Assembly: GCA_003258405.1 (NCBI GenBank)
Contig: QKPN01000002.1
Location: 310,001-374,000 of the forward strand
Direction of reading: 5' to 3'
DNA: 64,000 nt
Origin: Rhodobacteraceae bacterium DSL-40
GTDB taxonomy: Bacteria; Pseudomonadota; Alphaproteobacteria; Rhodobacterales; Rhodobacteraceae
Under the pieces are notes generated by a model. It did not search any database. It worked only from the letters and a program-made list of their open reading frames with translations, and was not told the DNA's origin. The translations under genes were made by a program, and so were the position numbers. Of this stretch, positions 9,353 to 17,557 are shown piece by piece. Within the stretch, counting starts at the first letter, position 1; each line of letters starts with the position of its first letter.

Positions 9353-10966
9353 TCAGTTGCCGAGGCCGGCCTTGATCTTCTCCTCGACGGTGCTGAGGTT
9401 GAACGAGCCCGGCGTCTGGCTCGGCGGATAGTCCTGCATCGTCGTGAGGAACTGCGCGGCCAGCCCCTGGATCGGCACCAGCACGAAGGCCCGGTCGAGC
9501 AGCCAGTCGTAATAGGTGTTGGCGTTGTGCTGGGCCTTCTCGAACGGATCGCGGCGGAGGTTGGTGATCAGCGGCACCCGGAGCTCGGTGAAGGGCTCCA
9601 TCCAGACGCCGAACTTCTCGCCGCGGTTTTCGAGGAACACCACCTTCCAGTCGTCATAGCGGGCCGCGACGATCTGGCCGTCGTCGTTCACGTACCAGAA
9701 CTCGTGCCGCGGCGATTCGTCGGTCTCGCCGGTCAGGTAGGCGGTGAGGTCATAGCCGTCGATGTAGTTGCGGTATTCCCGGCCGTCCAGCTCGACACCC
9801 TCGCGCAGCTGCTGCTTAACGTCCGGGTTGCCGCCGATGGCGGCGAACGTCGGCAGCCAGTCCTCGTGGGAGATGATGCCGTTCAGGGTCTCGCCCGCCG
9901 GGAAATGGCCGGGCCAGCGCACAAAGGCCGGCACGCGGTAGGCGCCCTCCCAGTTCGAGTTCTTCTCCGACCGGAACGGCGTGGTGCCGGCGTCGGGCCA
10001 AGTGTTGTAATGCGGCCCGTTGTCGGTCGAATACATCACCACCGTGTTGTCGGCGACGCCGAGCTCGTCGATCAGATCGAGGAGCTGGCCGACCTGCATG
10101 TCATGCTCGACCATGCCGTCCTGATATTCGTCACCGCCCGGCCCGGAGAGGCCGGTATGCTCCTCGCTCACATGGGTGCGGAAATGCATCCGGGTGGCGT
10201 TCCACCAGACGAAGAACGGCTCGCCCGATTCGACGGCGTTGCGGATGAAGGCCTCGGCCGCATCGACCGTCTCCTGATCCACCGTCTCCATCCGCTTCTT
10301 GGTCAGCAGGCCGGTGTCCTCGATCCGCTGGGTGCCGTCATCGTTGGCCCAGGTGTGGAGCACGCCCCTCGGCCCGAACTTCTCGAGGAAGGTCTGGCCG
10401 TCCGCCAGCACCATGTCGGCGGGATAGTCGCGGTTCTCCGGCTCCTCCTCGGCATTGAGGTGATAGAGATTGCCGAAGAATTCGTCGAAGCCGTGCATCG
10501 TCGGCAGATGCTCGTCGCGGTCGCCCTGGTGGTTCTTGCCGAACTGGCCGGTGACGTAGCCCTCGGATTTCAGCACCGTCGCCATGGTGACGTCGGTCGC
10601 CTGCCAGCCCTGCTCGGCGCCCGGCAGGCCGACCTTGGTCATGCCGGTCCGCACCGGGACGTTGCCGCCGATGAAGGCCGCGCGCCCCGCGGTGCAGCTC
10701 TGCTGGGCGTAGTAATCGGTAAAGGAAAGCCCTTCCTTGGCAATGCGGTCGATGTTGGGCGTCTCGTAGCCCATCATCCCGCGGTTGTTGAAGCTGATGT
10801 TCCAGGTGCCGATGTCATCGCCCCAGATCACCAGGATGTTCGGCTTGTCCGCCGCCTGCGCCTCCGCGCTCCCGGCGTCCGCCTCCTGCGCCGCCGCGGC
10901 ACCCGCCGCCAGCGCCGCGAGGCTCACCGCCAGGGCACAGAAACGCGCCGTCCTCGACCAGTTCAT
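9353..10966 (-). CDS. Periplasmic arylsulfatase (formylglycine type)
   Basis: This 537-residue sulfatase cleaves sulfate esters; the true substrate cannot be read from sequence. The ATG at 10966 follows a strong GGAGGGGGAG site and yields a signal peptide ending near AAAAAQ (residue 27). The catalytic motif C-T-A-G-R starts at Cys91, the residue converted to formylglycine; Asp50 and Asp51 in WGDDIGTWN are the expected calcium ligands. STDNGPHYNTWPDAGTTPFR carries the other metal and sulfate-binding residues. The Cys-type motif implies a maturation enzyme (FGE or anSME) elsewhere, as none is in the window. The gene is divergent from a Crp-family regulator 103 bp away, which may control it. Confidence 0.93.
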   Translation of the reverse strand: MNWSRTARFCALAVSLAALAAGAAAAQEADAGSAEAQAADKPNILVIWGDDIGTWNISFNNRGMMGYETPNIDRIAKEGLSFTDYYAQQSCTAGRAAFIGGNVPVRTGMTKVGLPGAEQGWQATDVTMATVLKSEGYVTGQFGKNHQGDRDEHLPTMHGFDEFFGNLYHLNAEEEPENRDYPADMVLADGQTFLEKFGPRGVLHTWANDDGTQRIEDTGLLTKKRMETVDQETVDAAEAFIRNAVESGEPFFVWWNATRMHFRTHVSEEHTGLSGPGGDEYQDGMVEHDMQVGQLLDLIDELGVADNTVVMYSTDNGPHYNTWPDAGTTPFRSEKNSNWEGAYRVPAFVRWPGHFPAGETLNGIISHEDWLPTFAAIGGNPDVKQQLREGVELDGREYRNYIDGYDLTAYLTGETDESPRHEFWYVNDDGQIVAARYDDWKVVFLENRGEKFGVWMEPFTELRVPLITNLRRDPFEKAQHNANTYYDWLLDRAFVLVPIQGLAAQFLTTMQDYPPSQTPGSFNLSTVEEKIKAGLGN

Positions 10967-11069
10967 GGTGTCTCCCCCTCCAAGATGTGATGGCTGCCCC
11001 CGCTCGCGGCTTGCACCGGTACGTGGACGGCGATCCCATGAGCAGGGTAGTCTCCAGTACATTTCAAGA

Positions 11070-11765
11070 ATGGTGCAGATGAACCAATTCAGACACAAAC
11101 CGTCGCTGGCAGACCTCGCCCCCCTCGACCGGGTGGGGTGGCTCTCCACCCAGCCGGATACCTTCAAGACCTGGGCCGCGGAAAACGGCCGCTGGCGGCG
11201 GTTCGTGGCGGGCGAGACGCTCTATTTCGCGGGCGACGAGCCCAACGGCCTCTTCGGCCTCGGCGCCGGGGCGCTCGATCTCACCTTTCCGCTGCTGGGG
11301 GACGAGCCGGTGGCGATCCACCGGGCCGAACCCGGCTTCTGGATCGGCGAGGGCACGCCGCTCGCCGGCGGCCGCCGCCTCGTGAGCCTCTCCGCCGCGG
11401 CGGAAAGCCGGGTCTTCCACATTCCCCAGGCCGCCGTGCGCGAGCTGCTCGCCCGCGATCCGGCCTGCTGGCAGATGTTCTACGAACAGAGCTTCAACAA
11501 CGTCACGACCGCCGTGACCCTGCTGGCCGAAGCCCTGGCGCTCAGCCCGCGGGCGCGGCTTGCCCGCCTGCTCCTGCGGCTCGCGGATGCACAGGGCCGC
11601 GTGAACGGCAACCAGGACGATTTCGGCCGGCTGATCGGCATGACCCGCTCGAGCGTGCGCCGCGCGCTCGGCAGCCTCGTCGAGGCCGGCGTGCTCCGCA
11701 CCGGCTACCGCTGGCTCGAGATCGCCGATGTCGAACGCCTCGAGCAGATCAGCCGGGAAGCCTGA
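11070..11765 (+). CDS. Crp/Fnr-family transcriptional regulator
   Basis: This is a 231-residue regulator with an N-terminal cyclic-nucleotide-binding-like beta barrel (FVAGETLYFAGDEPNGLFGL to about residue 120) and a C-terminal winged helix. The recognition region reads GNQDDFGRLIGMTRSSVRRALGSL. It has no cluster of cysteines, so it is not an oxygen-sensing Fe-S FNR protein, and the cAMP-contacting residues of Crp are not obvious. The effector is therefore unknown. Two ATGs, at 11070 and 11079, are possible starts. It is divergent from the arylsulfatase gene, which makes that gene a likely target. Confidence 0.88.
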   Translation: MVQMNQFRHKPSLADLAPLDRVGWLSTQPDTFKTWAAENGRWRRFVAGETLYFAGDEPNGLFGLGAGALDLTFPLLGDEPVAIHRAEPGFWIGEGTPLAGGRRLVSLSAAAESRVFHIPQAAVRELLARDPACWQMFYEQSFNNVTTAVTLLAEALALSPRARLARLLLRLADAQGRVNGNQDDFGRLIGMTRSSVRRALGSLVEAGVLRTGYRWLEIADVERLEQISREA

Positions 11766-11778
11766 CGCCCCCCGGCCT

Positions 11779-11810
11779 CCGGGCCCGGCGGCGCAAACCG
11801 CCGGGCCCGG
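11779..11810. terminator. Strong bidirectional hairpin
   Basis: A perfect 13-bp GC stem (CCGGGCCCGGCGG / CCGCCGGGCCCGG) around the loop CGCAAA sits in the 50-bp gap between the convergent regulator and PepSY genes. It has no T-run on either side. Its position 3' of both genes supports a role in transcription termination or mRNA 3'-end protection. Confidence 0.65.
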
Positions 11811-11815
11811 CCGGA

Positions 11816-13177
11816 TCAGGCCGCCCGCCGACGCCGCCAGCGCGACGCGGCATGGACACAGAGCTCCAGCCCCGCCACCACGAGCAGCGACAGCCCCACC
11901 AGCGGGAAGAACACGCCGGCCAGCACCGCGATCACGAGGATGGCCTGCGGGATGCGGAAATCCTCCGGCACGCTCGGTGCCCCGAGCGCGCCCGCCGGGC
12001 GCCGCTTCCACCACATCACCGCCGCCGAAACCGCCAGCAGCACCATCGCCGCACAGGCCAGCAGCAGCACGATCTGGTTGGCGAGCCCGAAGGCCTGGCC
12101 CATGTGGAGGCTCACGCCCCATTCCGCGGCCCGGCCGAGCGGGCCGAGATCGTCGAGCCCCATGTCGAACAGCACCTTGCCGGTATACTGGTCGAGATGC
12201 ACCACGCGCTCCTGCGTGACGTCATGGGGATAGACCGACGCCGTGAACACGCCGGTCGGCCCGGAGGGCATGTCGAGCGCATAGCCGGGATGCACCCCGA
12301 GCGCGTCCAGGGTCGCGACGACCTGATCGAGCGCCGCCGGCGCGCCGTCCGAGGCCCCCGACACCGGCATCGGCTGGTGCTCCATGATCCAGGGCGTCCG
12401 GTCGAGCGCCTCGCCTGCGGGCACCTTGGAGACCGGATAGTTCGACCAGTAGCCATCCGGCATCCCGAGCCCCACCGCATAGCTGAGCTTGTAGAACTGC
12501 TTGCCCCAGACCCCGGACCAGGGCAGCCCGGAGAAGGCGAGGAAGAGGATGAAGAGCCCGGTATAGAACCCCGTCACCGCATGCAGGTCGCGCCAGAGCG
12601 GCCGCCCCCGCGTCCGCCGCGGCGCAAGCACCCCGACATTGCGCCCGCGCGGCCACCAGAGATAGACGCCGGTCGCAACCAGCAGCACCATCCAGCCCGC
12701 CGCGGCCTCGATCAGCCGGTTGCCCAGCCAGCCGACGTATTCGAGGCTGTGAAGCTTGCGCACCAGCCACATCGCCCAGCTGCCGGAGGGGCCGCCGTCC
12801 CAGGCGCTGCCGAGCACCGTGCCGTCATAGGGGTTCACATAGACCGAGTCCCTGACCCCGTCCGCGCCCGCGATCTTCACCTGCGCGGACCGGTCCGGCG
12901 CCGCCGGTGGGAAATAGGCCTTGAGCTCGCCCGGATGCGCGGCCAGCGCCCGCGCCGTCAGGGCCGAAGGCGGCAGCGGCGCCGTGGCCGCGGGCTCCAC
13001 GAAGCGCAGCGTGCGCTGGGTGACATCGTTGATCTCGTCCTTGAAGAGGTAGACCCCTCCGGTGACCGCCATCAGGACCAACAGGGGCAGGATGAGCAGT
13101 CCGGCATAGAAATGCCAGCGCCACACGGCGCGATAGAGCGCAGAGGCCGGAGCCCTGCGAATGGGAGTTTCTGTCAT
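11816..13177 (-). CDS. PepSY-domain membrane protein
   Basis: This 453-residue PepSY-associated transmembrane protein resembles proteins linked to siderophore-iron reduction and metal uptake. Visible features are a first helix (YRAVWRWHFYAGLLILPLLVLMAVTGGVYLF), periplasmic PepSY-like segments, a conserved RKLHSLEYVGWLGNRLIE stretch with the helix GWMVLLVATGVYLWWPRGR, a further RDLHAVTGFYTGLFILFLAFSG helix and two C-terminal helices. Conserved His residues in the helices could bind heme or metal. Three Met codons lie within 21 nt; I prefer MTETP at 13177 because GGAA precedes it at a workable distance, but 13186 is possible. It is downstream of a small DUF2946-like gene in the same direction, probably one operon. 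Confidence 0.85.
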   Translation of the reverse strand: MTETPIRRAPASALYRAVWRWHFYAGLLILPLLVLMAVTGGVYLFKDEINDVTQRTLRFVEPAATAPLPPSALTARALAAHPGELKAYFPPAAPDRSAQVKIAGADGVRDSVYVNPYDGTVLGSAWDGGPSGSWAMWLVRKLHSLEYVGWLGNRLIEAAAGWMVLLVATGVYLWWPRGRNVGVLAPRRTRGRPLWRDLHAVTGFYTGLFILFLAFSGLPWSGVWGKQFYKLSYAVGLGMPDGYWSNYPVSKVPAGEALDRTPWIMEHQPMPVSGASDGAPAALDQVVATLDALGVHPGYALDMPSGPTGVFTASVYPHDVTQERVVHLDQYTGKVLFDMGLDDLGPLGRAAEWGVSLHMGQAFGLANQIVLLLACAAMVLLAVSAAVMWWKRRPAGALGAPSVPEDFRIPQAILVIAVLAGVFFPLVGLSLLVVAGLELCVHAASRWRRRRAA

Positions 13178-13247
13178 TTTCATCATTCCGAAGTGCAAGA
13201 GGGCCGCCGCCCGGCAATCGGGCGCGGCGTATCATGTCGAGACCGGA

Positions 13248-13637
13248 TCAGGCGCCGGTCGCCGGCGGGCCTCTTGCATGGAAGGCAGCGGCCACGCGCC
13301 CGGCCGCTGCCACCGGCGGCAGGGGCGGGCGCGGCTGCACCGTGAAGATCCCGGCCAGCAGCTCGAACACGAACGGCGTGACCGGCAACGGATGGAACTG
13401 GAAGAACCACGGGCAATGGTCGGAGACCGGCGCGGCGGGCGTGTCGTCCGGCGGGGCGAGCCCGAGCTCGGAGAGCGGGATGTAGAGGATCTCGCTTCCC
13501 GTGCAGAGCGTGACGTAACCCTCGCGCACGGGCAACGCGCCGCCGGGGCCAAACAGCCTCAGCGCCAGCGCGACCACGATGGCAAGCGTGGCGATCCCCC
13601 GCAGCCACCGGTCCTTCATGCCCGACAGATCCGTCAT
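13248..13637 (-). CDS. DUF2946-like small membrane protein
   Basis: This predicted 129-residue protein has one N-terminal hydrophobic helix (GIATLAIVVALALRLF), a Cys in VTLCTG, a second Cys in DHCPWFF and a second hydrophobic stretch near FVFELLAGIF. The paired-cysteine layout around a DHC motif resembles DUF2946, a family often encoded beside metal-uptake genes. I take MTDLSG at 13637 as start, though neither this nor MKDRW at 13619 has a strong ribosome-binding site. It lies 70 bp upstream of the PepSY gene on the same strand. Function is unknown; a role with the PepSY protein in metal handling is inference. Confidence 0.6.
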   Translation of the reverse strand: MTDLSGMKDRWLRGIATLAIVVALALRLFGPGGALPVREGYVTLCTGSEILYIPLSELGLAPPDDTPAAPVSDHCPWFFQFHPLPVTPFVFELLAGIFTVQPRPPLPPVAAAGRVAAAFHARGPPATGA

Positions 13638-13773
13638 CGGGGGAAGCGTTATCACACCCGCGTGAGCGGTGTCTTCCCTTCCTGTGTGCCGCCGCGGCAG
13701 ACCACCCTCCGCTCCCCGGCCCCCCGCGCGCGGGCGCGGCTGGTTTCGGGGGTGGAACGGCGACGATTCATGA

Positions 13774-13788
13774 TTTGTTAATAACAAA
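13774..13788. promoter_or_regulatory. 15-bp perfect palindrome, candidate operator
   Basis: TTTGTTA-A-TAACAAA is a perfect inverted repeat with 7-bp arms, in an AT-rich patch that stands out from the GC-rich surroundings. It lies upstream of the DUF2946/PepSY operon (minus) and of the DUF486 gene (plus). A dimeric regulator could bind here. I cannot match it to a specific known box. Confidence 0.4.
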
Positions 13789-13927
13789 ATCCAATGATTT
13801 CAAAGCGATTTTCGGATTTTCACGGTGAAACGCCCTGTTTTCACCGCCCCACTCGCCCGCCATCGCCAGCGCCGCGGGGCTCTGATATGCGCGAAGGGAG
13901 ACCTATCCCCCTCCGAGGATCCTGCCC

Positions 13928-14281
13928 ATGCCCGCCATTCCCGCCCCGGTCGCGACGGTCGGCCTGCTGTTCGCATCCAACCTCTTCATGACCTTCGCCT
14001 GGTACGGCCACCTGAAGTTCAAGGCCCTGCCGCTCTGGATCGCGATCCTGGTGAGCTGGGGCATCGCCTTCTTCGAATACGTGCTCCAGGTGCCCGCCAA
14101 CCGCATCGGCTACGGCTATTTCAACGCCTCCCAGCTCAAGACGATTCAGGAGGTCATCACCCTCTCGATCTTCATCGTCTTCTCGACCCTCTGGCTCGGC
14201 GAGCCGATCCGCTGGAACCACGCCCTCGGCTTCGCCGTCATCTGCTGCGGCGCATGGCTGGTCTTCCAGGATTTCGGCTGA
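13928..14281 (+). CDS. DUF486 family membrane protein (DMT-like)
   Basis: This 117-residue protein has four hydrophobic helices and the typical DUF486 order: LFMTFAWYGHLKF, then WGIAFFEYVLQVPANRIGY, then QLKTIQEVITLSIF, then LWLGEPIRWNHALGF and GAWLVF at the end. The family belongs to the drug/metabolite transporter fold at half size, so it probably works as a dimer. No substrate is known. Length is typical. Confidence 0.9.
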   Translation: MPAIPAPVATVGLLFASNLFMTFAWYGHLKFKALPLWIAILVSWGIAFFEYVLQVPANRIGYGYFNASQLKTIQEVITLSIFIVFSTLWLGEPIRWNHALGFAVICCGAWLVFQDFG

Positions 14282-14375
14282 GGCCCCCTGCATCCCGAAA
14301 GCAGACGCAAGCCGCCGTCCGTGATACTCTGGCGCTGGCGGCAACGCTGCGCCGCCTCAGGGTCGGGAGGGGGAA

Positions 14376-15188
14376 ATGTCCGGAACCGACAAGCTCTTCG
14401 CCGGGTCGATACCCGACATCTACGACGATTGCCTCGTCCCTCTCATCTTCGAGACATATGCCGAGGATCTCGCCGCGCGGGTGGCCTCCGCCGCACCGCA
14501 GGCGGTCCTCGAGATCGCCGCGGGCACCGGCGTCGTCTCTCGGGCGCTCGCCCCCCGGCTGGTCCCCGGCGCGCGCTATGTCGTGACCGATCTCAACCAG
14601 CCGATGCTCGACCGCGCGGCCCGGCGCCAGCCGCCCGACCCGCGGATCACCTGGCAACAGGCCGATGCCATGGCCCTGCCGTTCGCGGATGGCAGCTTCG
14701 ATGCGGTCTGCTGCCAGTTCGGCGTGATGTTCCTCCCCGACAAGGTGCAGGGCTTCCGCGAGGTGCGGCGCGTCCTGCGGCCCGGCGGGCTGTTCTTCCT
14801 CAGCGTCTGGGACCGGATCGAGGAAAACATCTTCGCGCGCCGCGTCACCGAAACCGTCGCCGGCCTCTTTCCCGAGAATCCGCCGCTCTTTCTCGCCCGC
14901 CTGCCCCATGGCTACCACGATGTCGCGGTGCTGCGCGGCGATCTGGAAAGCGCGGGGTTCGGCCCTGTCGCGATCGAGACCGTCACGCGGCAGAGCCGCG
15001 CCGAAACGCCCCGCCTTCCCGCTGTGGCCTATTGCCAGGGCACGCCGCTCCGGGCCGAGCTGGAAGCCCGCGCGCCGCAGGATCTCGAAGCGATCACCGC
15101 CCGGTGTGCCGAGGATCTCGAAGCGGAGTTCGGGCCCGGCCCGGTTTCGGGAAAGATCCAGGGCCACGTCGCCATGGCCTCGCGATAG
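14376..15188 (+). CDS. Class I SAM-dependent methyltransferase
   Basis: This 270-residue protein is a type-11-like methyltransferase. Motif I is VLEIAAGTGVVSRAL (about residues 45-59), the acidic end of strand 2 is YVVTDLNQPMLDRA, and motif II/III regions are ADAMALPFADGSFDAVCCQFGVMF and VLRPGGLFFLSVWD. The substrate is not evident. It follows the DUF486 gene by 94 bp on the same strand. The GGGAGGGGGAA purine run just before the ATG is a strong ribosome-binding site. It converges on the ATC-hydrolase-like gene with a gap of only 12 bp. Confidence 0.85.
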   Translation: MSGTDKLFAGSIPDIYDDCLVPLIFETYAEDLAARVASAAPQAVLEIAAGTGVVSRALAPRLVPGARYVVTDLNQPMLDRAARRQPPDPRITWQQADAMALPFADGSFDAVCCQFGVMFLPDKVQGFREVRRVLRPGGLFFLSVWDRIEENIFARRVTETVAGLFPENPPLFLARLPHGYHDVAVLRGDLESAGFGPVAIETVTRQSRAETPRLPAVAYCQGTPLRAELEARAPQDLEAITARCAEDLEAEFGPGPVSGKIQGHVAMASR

Positions 15189-15200
15189 CCCCGCCCGGTC

Positions 15201-15692
15201 TCACCCGCCCGCAGGCGCCCGCCGATAGCGGAAGGTGCAGCAGGGGGCGCCCGACATGATGGTCTGATCGCGTTCGAGCTTCATCTCCGGGTCATAGCCC
15301 TCCACGAAGGCCCCGTCCCGGCCGCAGGAGAGCAGGTGCCCGATCCCGCCCAGCCCCATCTCGCGATACATTTCGGCATAGCGGCAGCGGGTGACATCGA
15401 AATCGAAGCGCTCCGGGCTCTGTCCGAGCAGCTCGATCTCCAGCGCCCCGCCCCGGGTCCAGAGCTCGAAAAGCTCGGCGAAGGCCGCCACCGGATCATC
15501 CTCGGCCGCTTCGGCGGCGGCGGCGCGATAGCGCGCGCCCTCCGCGATGGCCGCCTTGCGGATCGCGCTGCCCAGGATCGCCTCGGCCCGTTCCCGGCCG
15601 ATCTCCTGCACCATTTCCTCGAAGATCGGCCCGATCACCTCCGCCTGCGCCCGACGCCGGGCGAGGATCGGAGATGATCCGTCGCCGGTCAC
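15201..15692 (-). CDS. L-2-amino-thiazoline-4-carboxylate hydrolase-like protein
   Basis: This 163-residue protein resembles the ATC hydrolase family, which opens the thiazoline ring on the way to cysteine in some pseudomonads. Recognisable parts are the IRKAAIAEGARYR region, the C-terminal VTRCRYAEMYREMGL segment, LLSCGRDGAFVEGYDPEMKLERDQTIMSGAPCCTFRYR and the paired Cys near the end. The GTG at 15692 overlaps the map stop (GTGA), so translation is coupled to map. Whether it acts on ATC here is unproven, since family members are widespread in bacteria without that pathway. Confidence 0.75.
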   Translation of the reverse strand: MTGDGSSPILARRRAQAEVIGPIFEEMVQEIGRERAEAILGSAIRKAAIAEGARYRAAAAEAAEDDPVAAFAELFELWTRGGALEIELLGQSPERFDFDVTRCRYAEMYREMGLGGIGHLLSCGRDGAFVEGYDPEMKLERDQTIMSGAPCCTFRYRRAPAGG

Positions 15693-16531
15693 GCCTCGCG
15701 ATCCCAGGTCGGATGGAACTTTCCGGCCGGGGAGAGGGTGAAGATCTCGCACCCGGTCTCGGTCACGCCCACCGAATGCTCGAACTGCGCCGAAAGCGAC
15801 TTGTCCTTGGTGACGGCCGTCCAGTCGTCGTCGAGCACCTTGGTCTCGGGCCGGCCGAGATTGATCATCGGCTCGATGGTGAAGAACATGCCCGGCTCCA
15901 GCACCGGGCCCGAGCCCCAGCGACCGTAATGCAGCACGTTGGGCGCGGCATGGAAGACCCGGCCCAACCCATGGCCGCAGAAATCGCGCACCACGGAGCA
16001 GCGGTGCGCCTCGGCGAAGCGCTGGATTGCCGCGCCGATGTCGCCGAAGGTGTTGCCGGGACGGACCTGCTCGATGCCCTTGAAGAGGCAGTCATGGGTG
16101 ATGTCGATCAGCCGCTCGGCTTTCCGTGCGGGGGCCCCGGCCACATACATCCGGCTCGTGTCGCCGTACCACCCATCGACGATGACGGTGACGTCGATGT
16201 TGAGGATATCCCCGGGCTTCAGCCGCTTCTGCGACGGGATGCCGTGGCAGACCACATGGTTGATCGAGATGCAGGAGGCGTGCTGGTAGCCCTTGTAGCC
16301 CACCGTCGCCGAGATCGCGCCCGCCTCGCGGATCATGTCGTGGATCGCCGTGTCGAGCTCGAGCGTGGACACCCCCGGCACCACCAGCGGCGCGACGCGG
16401 TCGAGAATGTCGGCCGCAAGCCGGCCGGCCGCGTGCATGCCGGCGAAGTCTTCAGGCGAATAGATCCGGATGCCGTCCCTGTTGAGGCGGCCGGGCAGGA
16501 AACCATCCAAGGCAGGCTCTCCCGATGTCAT
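15689..16531 (-). CDS. map: Methionine aminopeptidase, type I
   Basis: This 280-residue protein removes the initiator methionine from nascent proteins in the cytoplasm. The five metal ligands are all visible: two Asp in LNIDVTVIVDGWYGDTSRM, His in CGHGLGRVFH, Glu in FFTIEPMINLG, and Glu in FEHSVGVTETGCE. HASCISINHVVCHG includes the catalytic His region. Length is slightly above the E. coli enzyme owing to about 15 extra N-terminal residues. Its stop overlaps the start of the ATC-hydrolase-like gene, forming a two-gene operon. Confidence 0.96.
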   Translation of the reverse strand: MTSGEPALDGFLPGRLNRDGIRIYSPEDFAGMHAAGRLAADILDRVAPLVVPGVSTLELDTAIHDMIREAGAISATVGYKGYQHASCISINHVVCHGIPSQKRLKPGDILNIDVTVIVDGWYGDTSRMYVAGAPARKAERLIDITHDCLFKGIEQVRPGNTFGDIGAAIQRFAEAHRCSVVRDFCGHGLGRVFHAAPNVLHYGRWGSGPVLEPGMFFTIEPMINLGRPETKVLDDDWTAVTKDKSLSAQFEHSVGVTETGCEIFTLSPAGKFHPTWDREA

Positions 16532-16560
16532 GACATCCCGGATTTAGCCCCTCGCGCCCC

Positions 16561-16572
16561 GGTTTGCAAACC
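16561..16572. promoter_or_regulatory. 12-bp palindrome GGTTTGCAAACC
   Basis: This perfect palindrome lies in the 142-bp divergent spacer between map and the secreted esterase gene. Its core TTTGCAAA equals one half of the repeated motif reported, as I recall, for ScfR-family acyl-CoA regulators such as PccR of Rhodobacter sphaeroides. Only one copy is present, so the link is weak. Confidence 0.3.
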
Positions 16573-16673
16573 CCCGCAGGCAGACGGCCGCCTCGCGCAG
16601 TCGCGATTTGACCCATCCCGCCCCGCCGTGTTCGCCTGCCGCACCCGAAGCCGCACGCGGAGAACCCCGCCCG

Positions 16674-17501
16674 ATGAGACCCGCCGCCCGCCTCGCACTG
16701 GCTCTTGCCGCCTGCCTTGCCGCCGCGCCCGCGCTGGCCTGCGGCCCCCGGACCGACTGCGATCTGACCACCGCAGACGGCACGGCGCGCAGCTACCGGG
16801 TCGCCCTTCCCGGCCCGCGCGCCGACGGCGCGCCCCCTGGTGCCGTCATCTTCTTCCATGGCCATGGCGGCTCGGCGGAGGGGGCAATGCGGAACGAGGG
16901 GCTCGTCGCGGTCGCGGGCGACCTCGGGCTCGCACTCGTCGCAGCGGAAGCGGAGGGCCAGGAATGGTCCGCCCCCAACGCCCCCGGTGCCGGCTCGGCG
17001 CAAGGCCGGGGCGACGAACTTGGCTATCTCGATGCGCTGAAGGCCGATCTGGCCGCACGCTTCGGCATCGACCCCGCCCGGACCCTGGTGGCGGGCTTTT
17101 CTTCCGGCGCCATGCTCGTCTGGACGCTCGCCTGCGAGCGCGGCGCCGACTTCGCCGGGTTCGTGCCGATGTCCGGCACGTTCTGGGCGCCGGTGCCGCA
17201 GAGCTGCCCGGAAATTCCCGCGAACCTCATGCATTTCCAGGGCACGGAGGATACCACCGTGCCGATGGAGGGCCGCCCGATCGAAGAGGCGCATCAGGGC
17301 AATCTCGATCAGGCATTCACCCTTGCCGAAAGCCTCAGCGATTTCGGCCCGCCGGAAACCACACAGGAGGGCGATCTCACCTGCACCCGGCGCACCGACA
17401 GCGCGGGGCGCATCCTCGATCTCTGCCTCTTCCCCGGCGGCCACAGCTTCCGGCCGGACTTCATCGCCCGGGCCGCAGCGGACTTCCTGCCACCGCCCTG
17501 A
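16674..17501 (+). CDS. Secreted PHB-depolymerase-type esterase
   Basis: This 275-residue alpha/beta-hydrolase is probably exported and may cleave polyhydroxyalkanoates or phenolic esters. The ATG at 16674 gives a signal peptide (MRPAARLALALAACLAAAPALA). The oxyanion-hole strand is VIFFHGHGGSAEG, the nucleophile elbow is VAGFSSGAMLVW (Ser of G-F-S-S-G), and a late His in FPGGHSFRP is the likely catalytic base. FQGTEDTTVPMEG supplies the likely acid region. Four or more cysteines suggest periplasmic disulfides. It reads divergently from map. Confidence 0.8.
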   Translation: MRPAARLALALAACLAAAPALACGPRTDCDLTTADGTARSYRVALPGPRADGAPPGAVIFFHGHGGSAEGAMRNEGLVAVAGDLGLALVAAEAEGQEWSAPNAPGAGSAQGRGDELGYLDALKADLAARFGIDPARTLVAGFSSGAMLVWTLACERGADFAGFVPMSGTFWAPVPQSCPEIPANLMHFQGTEDTTVPMEGRPIEEAHQGNLDQAFTLAESLSDFGPPETTQEGDLTCTRRTDSAGRILDLCLFPGGHSFRPDFIARAAADFLPPP

Positions 17502-17557
17502 ACCGGCAACCGCTTGCCGCGCTTGCACGAACGCTGCTTTCGCGGCAGGAACATCTG

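Noticed and set aside
11070-11765. FNR-type oxygen sensor
   Set aside because: The protein lacks the N-terminal cysteine cluster required for an oxygen-labile Fe-S cluster.
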